Below are positions 57,529-64,000 of a DNA stretch of 64,000 bases, in pieces. The translations under genes and the position numbers were made by a program. This DNA is from Neckera pumila (taxonomy: Eukaryota > Streptophyta > Bryopsida > Hypnales > Neckeraceae): contig OZ018415.1 in NCBI GenBank assembly GCA_963969595.1, positions 17,856,001 through 17,920,000 on the forward strand, in the 5' to 3' direction. A model generated the notes under the pieces. The model was not told the origin of the DNA, made no database searches, and was given only the letters and a program-made list of their open reading frames with translations. Position 1 is the first letter of the stretch. Each line of letters begins with the position of its first letter.

Positions 57529-59681
57529 ATGGAGTTGCCGAACTGTCACGGACGATGGTGTCCTTTTGAACCTCGAGGCTTGAGTTGGTCCGAGAGTTGC
57601 AAAAATATCACTGCAACAATTTCCGATATACTTTCAGAATTTGTTGTTTCGGCTACCAGCTCTAAAGCCAAATATACCGCTTGTTGCCAGCTCTATTGCG
57701 GCGAGCGCAGTCAGCTTCTCCAGCTTCAGTGTCAAGGGATCTCTAAGAGAATGGCCTTCCTGACCTGGTTCATCGCGGTGATCCTCATCTTTTGTGTTTT
57801 GGCCCAGCTGGTGTGCTCGTGGAAAGGGAAGCAGGAAAAGTGACCTTTTTAGCAGGACCGTCGTTTCTCGCTTTCATTGCTGTGATTGTGTATGTATTTG
57901 CCGAAGATCCTAGCTTCTATGGTGACACACCATTCTATCCCGTTGTGGGAGCCATGAGTGTGGCAGCCTTCAGCTACTTTTTTTCAAGCTTTCAGTACAG
58001 CATCCACCTAGCATATGAGATTGCACCAGCAACACTGCTCCTGGTTTCCATGTTCCAAGTGTGGACGGACCTGACTGTAAAGAGGGCGGAGCGCATACTC
58101 GGAGTTAATATTATAGAAATTGCGAGAATATTGAATTTAGTGATAGGGATGCTTGCACTCTCCATACTTTGGGTTCTCCACTCGATTTTGCTTAGAACAG
58201 TAGGGTACAGAGCGGATTGGATTAGAGGGTATAACAGTGTGCATACCGAAAATCCGGGGGAAATCCACATGTGTAGGTTGTGGGTGTTGGGAGGTGCTCA
58301 AGGTCGTCCCACTTGGCGAACTCCTGCTGGCCAATGTATTGGGATTTACTTAGCAGTGGTGTCATGGGTCATTGCTCTGGCGATTCACAGCTTTTTAACG
58401 AGGAGATGCATTGAAGACTTGGTGTTATTTCACTTGATGTTGTGGGCACCACCTGCTTCTCTGACACTGGCTGTGATGTTCACTCAACTCTCCATGTGCA
58501 AATTTCGGGCTTCATGTGGACATAATGGTAAGATAACTGCACCTAAAATTGCACACTACTGATTCTTGCCTAAAATGTACTCCCGCTATTCATAGGAACA
58601 TTTATTTTCAGCACTTTGAAAATTTGTATTTTTTTGCACGGTGTCCAAGCAATGCATTCTAAGAGAATCTGGGATCCCCTTTTTGATTACCAACAGGACC
58701 CCACAAAATTTTTATTCAATATAATAGTGGGAACCATGCTGAATTGCTTAACTGTGCGATTTAAGGTGAAGTTCCCTTACTGATTCTTAACCAATTTTGG
58801 TGGCATGGTTGAAATCAATGGTATGTTTATGATCAAGTTTTGGATTAGAAAGTACAAACTAGGCTAGTAATGCTATGTTCATGTCGTATATGTCAAAATG
58901 GCTTGATTCAAAGCACGAAAAACTTGGAATGAAATAGATCTGATGTTCCAAGATGGGCGTCTGGAAATGCGCCAATTGGTTTCTTGACATTTCGACATTA
59001 ATTAGCCATTCTAATGGATATGACAATATTTGTTTTGCAGAAAATGACAAGGGTTTGCTTTTCCAATGGATTTTGCATGACTTCTTCTCTTTAATCCAAA
59101 CCTACAAGTATATGGAGGCAGCTGTGATTAGCTATAGATTAGGAAGAGACTCTCTGCAGGCTGAGAATCATATTGAAACATACAGAATTGGATGATGGGA
59201 TTGGTTTCTGGCTCAAATAGTTTCTTTCATTGAAATAGTGATATTTTGTATTTCATATCCTGGTATTTTCATTCTTCCAGTGTTATAAACGCTTGGAGTA
59301 TGCGTTGTGAAGTTAATTTGGAAGCGCAAATATGAGTTGGATGTGAAAGAGAAGAACGAAGCCTACCGAACATTATGTGAGCGGTGTCTTTCTGAAGACA
59401 TTGCGGAGGCCTATGAAAACTCAGGACAAGAAAACCATGTTGGGTGCCTGCAGGATGGTGAGAAAGATTTACAGGTTCAAGAGATTTTCAGAAATCATCG
59501 CATGAAGATTAGTCTACCTCGCCTTTTGGACAACATCAGTCCAACACGCCTATCTTACCTGCTTCACCAACTTGACATTGTGCTCAAGGAGAATCCACCA
59601 AGAAGAAGGCCAGAGGTACTTTATTCATACGTCTCATTTGAGACAAACCTGCTTAGATTTTTTAGGGTTGGATTTGGGTAG
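57529..59681 (+). pseudogene. Gene A copy 5: frameshift, stops, truncated 3' end
   Basis: Exon 1 is 57529-58527 and exon 2 starts at 59041. A 4-bp deletion at about 57814 (ggtgtgctcg for ggtgtctgtgctcg) shifts the frame inside the first membrane segment, giving a stop at 57841-57843. Exon 2 has TGA for a Trp codon at 59193-59195 and TAA at 59286-59288. Its 3' end after PPRRRPEVLYSY is lost in a deletion that joins it directly to far-downstream flank (about 59640), removing about 45 residues. The N-terminus is of the copy 2/3 type, while the rest of exon 1 is closest to copy 1. A 247-bp MITE sits on the splice donor. Confidence 0.9.
58531..58777. mobile_element. TA-flanked MITE inserted at the splice donor of gene A copy 5
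   Basis: A 247-bp element with ends AGATAACTGCACCTAAAAT and complementary-like TTTAAGGTGAAGTTCCCT, between TA at 58529-58530 and TA at 58778-58779. In copies 1, 2 and 4 the site reads caagGTACTGAT or similar without it. The insertion is in the TA of the donor GTAC; the element's own first bases turn it into GTAAGA. It is non-coding; the TA duplication suggests a Tc1/mariner-type (Stowaway-like) element. Confidence 0.85.
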
Positions 59682-60369
59682 CCACCATTGTAGTTCTGGA
59701 CTCTGGTTACTTAATCCAAATTCCATTGTACTGTCTCTTCATTCAATGTGAGAGTTTCCACATCACACTCAGGTTTCCAGTGTGCATTACATTTCATCAC
59801 GGTATCCGCGTCCTGCATCTTCGATTCGTAGCTTTCTATACAACTCGTAATCATTTTTAAAGTCGTCTCCACATGCATTCACCAGTAGTCTTACATTCCC
59901 GACAATTAGATTTTAACTGAGTAACGCCCATGAAATCATATGTAGAGTTGGCCTTGCCTGAAGCAACCTTAATTGTCATCTAGAAGCAACAAGGGCAAGG
60001 GCTAATGTGTGACTCCCAGTAATGTTTTGAGGTATCTTGTATCACCGTTATAGTTGCCACCATGACACATGACTCTACTTTGGTCCCACAAGATTGAAAA
60101 CTAATTGGAGAGGCTAGACAACTCTGACTAGAGTCTAGAGCTTCATAGTAGAAGTCAAACAGATACTTAGGAGTGAAGGAAGAAACCGTATAATATGCTA
60201 GATTTCCTCTATAATACACACTTTCAGCTGTTTGGTTATGAGATTTGCATCAGTGCCTGTGGGGTTATTTTTGTGATGCATCATCCTCATGATTCTCTTC
60301 GTGTGATATATCATCCTCATGATTCTTTTCGTGTGATGCTTCATGAGCTAATTCAGCCATCTTGGGTTT
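59682..60369. other. Shortened 3' flank of gene A copy 5
   Basis: Diverged and shorter version of 5254-6637. It contains two close copies of 'tcatcctcatgattcttttcgtgtgat' near 60280-60340. No gene is seen. Confidence 0.5.
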
Positions 60370-61827
60370 CTAAAAGCCCTTATGCAGCTCCATGTAAAAC
60401 CCGAGTGTGGTGCCACAACACTCCTGCAAATCCTGCAGCACCAATGCACACCGCCATCAAAGTGAAACAAGTGCGACGAAAGCAAACTGCTCCGTCACAC
60501 ACCAGCTCAGCATTACTGTTCGCCAAGTGCGATCGCTCACTTATCTCTTGGCTTCTTCGTCGTAAAATCGACCTGCGACGACCAAAATATTCCAAAATTT
60601 CGATCAGATAAATTCCATGCGCAGTGCAAACCAGTCTTTAGCTGTGGGGAGGAACCAACCATGTCCACTTCCTTCAAAAGGCAAACTTTAAATCACTACT
60701 CTGTATAACATAATATAAAATCAAGCGACAAATATCCATAATCCAAAAGCTTTGCTATGTTACGCTCCAAAACATTCTTGAGTACTAGTGGCAAAGCACG
60801 TTTCGAGACAAAATGCCGACTACAAGGAATCTCGAACAAATTAAGTGAATATTAAGCACCAACATACTCTCACGTGTGAAAATGTCTCATTGGATCAAGA
60901 AACTCTCATTTGTTCAAACTAACCTCAACTTTGCAAAAAATAATACACGTCAAGGATTCCTTTCAATGCCAATTCAGAGCTAGGTTTTCAACAAGAATTC
61001 TCGGGAATAGCATGTACTGCGAATTACATTCAATCCGTTCCCTATCTGTTCATGTAACTACTAATTTGGTTCTTCCAGAACGCAGCTACCTCATCGAATT
61101 CACATCAACATGGTAAACATCAGAACGGACACTGATTCCCAAAAACCGATGTTCCAAAGACTGCTACGATGACTCTGATACCCCCCAAAAGCTATTACGA
61201 CATTGCAGCAAACTGAAAAGAGGCAGAGACATACCTTCCAGTGGCCCGGAGAGGATATAATTTCCAATGGAAAACGAGATGTCCAGACATTATACAGCGT
61301 CGCAATCCTCTTCAACCCGAACTCCTCCGCCACAATGGTGGTACAAATCGGGTACTGCGTCCTAAAACGAAAGCCCCAACAAAATGACCCATAGTACAGA
61401 CACGCAGGGGCATTCACCGCCAACAGAAGATACGCTACGCCACTGCCAGCAACATGATCGTGTGGAACTGCTTGCGTGCGAAGCCAAACCGAAATGAAAG
61501 GTAGTTCAAGAGGAACCCTCCCACCCAAAGCCCGATGGAGTTCCAAATGCTCAGCAGGGAGACGAAGGTGCGGACGCTCGTGGGGGAGTACCCGAAAGAC
61601 AAGCCTAACTGGGCCATGTTGTTGGTGGCAGTGAGGCCGGAGTCGACGCCGAAGATGGTGGCGACGAAGAGGAGCCAGAAGTCGAGGCTTCGGAGGGCTT
61701 GGAGGATGGTGTGGTCGTCTCCTCGGTTTGGCCATGGCGTGGCTTGCTTCTCCCCTACAGCTTCTTCTGCTGCTTCTTCTTCAGCAAGAGGAACTGATTC
61801 AGCCGGTTTCTCGAGAGCTCCAGGGGT
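60370..61827 (-). pseudogene. Nodulin-like/NFD4-type MFS transporter relic (copy 5, most complete)
   Basis: Leftward. Exon 61827-61235 (after ctgcag, donor gtatgt); intron 61234-60573; last exon 60572-60370. The first exon holds an acidic linker, then ILQALRSLDFWLLFVATIFG, GLTATNNMAQLGLSFGYSPT, FVSLLSIWNSIGLWVGGFLL and FRFGFARKQFHTIMLL. This is the C-terminal six-helix half of a nodulin-like MFS protein in the order known for the family. A frameshift near 61437 and another near 61375 follow. The last exon joins in frame as GRFYDEEAKR, like the LYDEEA motif of the family, then hits TAA. The CDGAVCFRRTCF and GFYMELHKG parts are in shifted frames. The N-terminal half is absent from the window. 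Substrate unknown. Confidence 0.85.
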
Positions 61828-63472
61828 CTGCAGAATTGTTATACAGCACATGTGAGTAGGAGGGCAAGAAACAGAGCACAAGGTTACTTCCATTTCCTGC
61901 GTAAACACAACCTCGACAACAGAGTTCAGGGTACGTTTATCAAAATGACCAATTGGAATGATCCTATTTTGAGAACTATAATGCAGCGGAGAGAGGTTTT
62001 AAATAGAACATTGCATGTGTTGGTCAAAAGATAAAGTGCAAATTGGATCGATCTGACTGTGAAAAATAAAGTGCAGACGGAGCTTGGTTTTCTCAACTAA
62101 AGAACATTACATGAGCATGTTGGCCAAAAGATAAACGAAATCCATCAGAAAGAGAGTCCGATCCCCGAAGAAAGCCATGAACCCCATCAGTACAGGGTGT
62201 TTCATGGCCCTTTGGAGTTGTGGAACTCAGAGTTTGTAAGAAATTGGACACAAGCCGTTTGCGACTGCATTTTTGGAGTTCCCGTAGCATGAAAACACCC
62301 ACAACTTGTGTTGGATTGCTCTTGAATATGCTAATAATCTCATACATTTGTTTTGGTCATTTGATCACCGAAATAGTGGGACCAAGAATAGGGTTGCATT
62401 TAGGTGCACATCCCTTAGACGGTCGATGCAATTCTTCCTCCCCATCGGTCCAGGGCCAAGAAATGTAGTAAAGCTCGAGTATCTGCTCATTTACTCCGCC
62501 GCCGCATGTGCACTCGGTCATGATACTGCAGACTATTCCTTGCTTGCATTTGCTGGAACATTTGGTTGCAGCCGTTCACACCAGCTACCTTGCTCCTATA
62601 TAGGTACGTAATTGATCCTGCAATATTACTCCACACTGCAAACGTCAATTTCGTTAAGTTGGCGACATTCCAATATTTTGGGACGTGCGGCTTGAAACAT
62701 AAATCTATACCTGTCCTAGTTTATTGCCTGAAAATAGACCACTGTGAGGGTATATGCCACATTTTTTGGCTCCAAAATTGCACCAATCTAACTAAATTGA
62801 TGATAATGGTAGAGTTAGTCTACGTATCACAATATTCAGTGGACACATCCACCAACGTACATTATAATCTCCGAAGCAATCTTATCCATGATTGAATGCA
62901 TCTTATCCATTATTCGCACCTTTCATTGCAATCACGTTTCATGGAAATGGCATATATTCCCAATTACTAGTTTCTTTGCATAATGAAGCTAATAGCTTGC
63001 AATTAGCCTGCCGTCCGCCTGCAGCAGTTCAGTATATCACACTCCATGCCTTTGCCAAAAATTTCTAAATTTCGCAGTAGAGCGAGCCTAGACACACGTG
63101 CATATTTCATTAATCTAGCTCTATATTCCAAATTAACCCATGAAACTCGATCTCTCGGTAACTTCGTGATTGAGCTTCACGTGAACCCATGATTGTACTT
63201 ATAGAAAGTTTCCGTTACCAACTGATAGTACTCGCTAGATCGAAATACAACTAATAGTTAGCACACGTGTTTCTTGCAATCAGATTTAGTGAGCTTGAAA
63301 TATTGCAGAAATCGTATACCGGTACTTACAAGAGAGGTGTATTTTGGGCGTCCAATGTCCAAAACTAGATTCATTGTTTCTATTTCATGTGGTTTCAGAT
63401 GATGGCATTCTTGAGTTCTAATTTTAGATGAGTCAGAAGTTGAATTGATCGAAACCTTGTTATGTCGTGCAG
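61828..63472. other. Conserved spacer upstream of transporter relic 5
   Basis: Corresponds to 23713-25879 and 44921-46321. The - strand at about 62215-62110 can read MKHPVLMGFMAFFGDRTLFL followed by MDFVYLLANML, a hydrophobic stretch also seen in copy 2. The SEAWSV-type frame of copy 4 is broken here. No gene is called. Confidence 0.4.
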
Positions 63473-63608
63473 GGGACAAAGAGAGAGGCTCAAAGCCAAC
63501 GCAGCACATTCAGTACTGTGGAAAAGACACAAACTGATGTTCACAGCAAGGGCCTTTTGAAAGGGCTGGCTATCATTTCAGAAGCAGTCTTACTCACGAA
63601 AGCTTAAC
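63473..63608 (+). pseudogene. Gene C exon, copy 5, premature stop
   Basis: After gtcgtgcag the exon reads GTKREAQSQRSTFSTVEKTQ and continues as in copy 4 through ISEAVLLTKA, then TAA where copies 2 and 4 have CAA. Sequence after the stop departs from copy 2. Shared similarity with unit 4 continues to the window end (63720-64000 against 46485-46755). Confidence 0.45.
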
Positions 63609-64000
63609 CAACATGACAGAAAATCATGCGTTCTGTATTTTCTGGTCCCCAAATTCAAATTTTCAATCAAATGCTAATTCTAAACCCATATCACTGCATA
63701 TTGGCCTAAGCCGACCTCAGAAAAACGGGCTGTTTATCTGAAATAAAGTATAGTATAGTATCGCAGAGGGCTCTCTAACCTATTCCGACTTGTAAATATT
63801 TAGTTCTGCCTCTCCAAATTCCTCATGCATCATTCCTGCATTGGTTGAGAGTTGAGACTCATTTGAATGCCACATCATTCAATGGGAATCCTGTTCTGAC
63901 AACAGATAGGCATGGTCATCAGCCCTTGGTCATCCTCTTCCAATTAAGTTCTAGAAACTTGACAACTATTTCTTCACAGATCCCCATCCTCAACAGAAGA
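63609..64000. other. Right flank of unit 5, cut by the window end
   Basis: Matches 46485-46755 of unit 4 ('gcatcattcctgcattggtt', 'acagataggcatg'), including the patch 'acagatccccatcctcaac' that could begin a further gene C exon. No coding call can be made. Confidence 0.4.

Noticed and set aside
1..64000. CRISPR arrays, operons, rRNA genes and recognisable tRNA genes
   Set aside because: The repeats are dispersed or tandem duplications of plant type; I found no regular spacer array and no sequence I could support as a tRNA or rRNA gene.

Overview
The window is nuclear DNA of a land plant. It has spliced genes with GT-AG introns, a complete plant-type cytosolic ascorbate peroxidase gene, relics of a plant nodulin-like MFS transporter gene, long AT-rich spacers and many inverted-repeat mobile elements. 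No feature fixes the species. A non-flowering lineage is only a guess, because the main gene family here is one I do not recognise from well-known angiosperm families.

Most of the window is an old, irregular tandem duplication. The repeated unit reads, left to right on the + strand: (i) AT-rich repeat DNA with transposable elements; (ii) 'gene A', a two-exon + strand gene for a cysteine-rich multi-pass membrane protein of about 562 residues; (iii) a - strand relic of a nodulin-like/NFD4-type MFS transporter; (iv) a conserved block ending in an exon of an unrecognised + strand 'gene C'. Gene A occurs five times, with ATGs at 2579, 19564, 30996, 40076 and 57529. Copy 4 is fully open and copy 1 is open with an altered C-terminus. 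Copies 2, 3 and 5 carry independent disabling lesions. The transporter relics lie at 6.6-6.9, 22.8-23.7, 43.8-44.9 and 60.4-61.8 kb. All are broken and all lack the N-terminal half of the transporter. Gene C exons lie at 25.9-26.6, 46.3-46.5, 51.2-51.3 and 63.5-63.6 kb.

Three stretches interrupt the array. From 7.05 to 15.4 kb there is non-duplicated DNA with the ten-exon ascorbate peroxidase gene, in which every known catalytic residue is present, followed by gene-poor AT-rich DNA. From 32.1 to 37.7 kb there is an insertion complex with tandem repeats, a long inverted repeat and a transposase-like open frame. From 46.5 to 51.2 kb there is largely unique DNA with a strong hairpin, an (AT)n tract and one possible orphan exon.

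Because the units are paralogous, several mobile elements can be defined by comparing filled and empty sites inside the window. One family has ends CCCCTAAAGGACC and duplicates TTAA, with two independent empty/filled pairs. A second has ends GGGTGAATGCAAGAAA and a 4-bp duplication. A third inserted at TA exactly on the splice donor of gene A copy 5 and rebuilt the donor. The points most worth following up are gene A, an apparently undescribed array of polytopic membrane proteins with two variable patches and mosaic ancestry, and the TTAA-duplicating elements.
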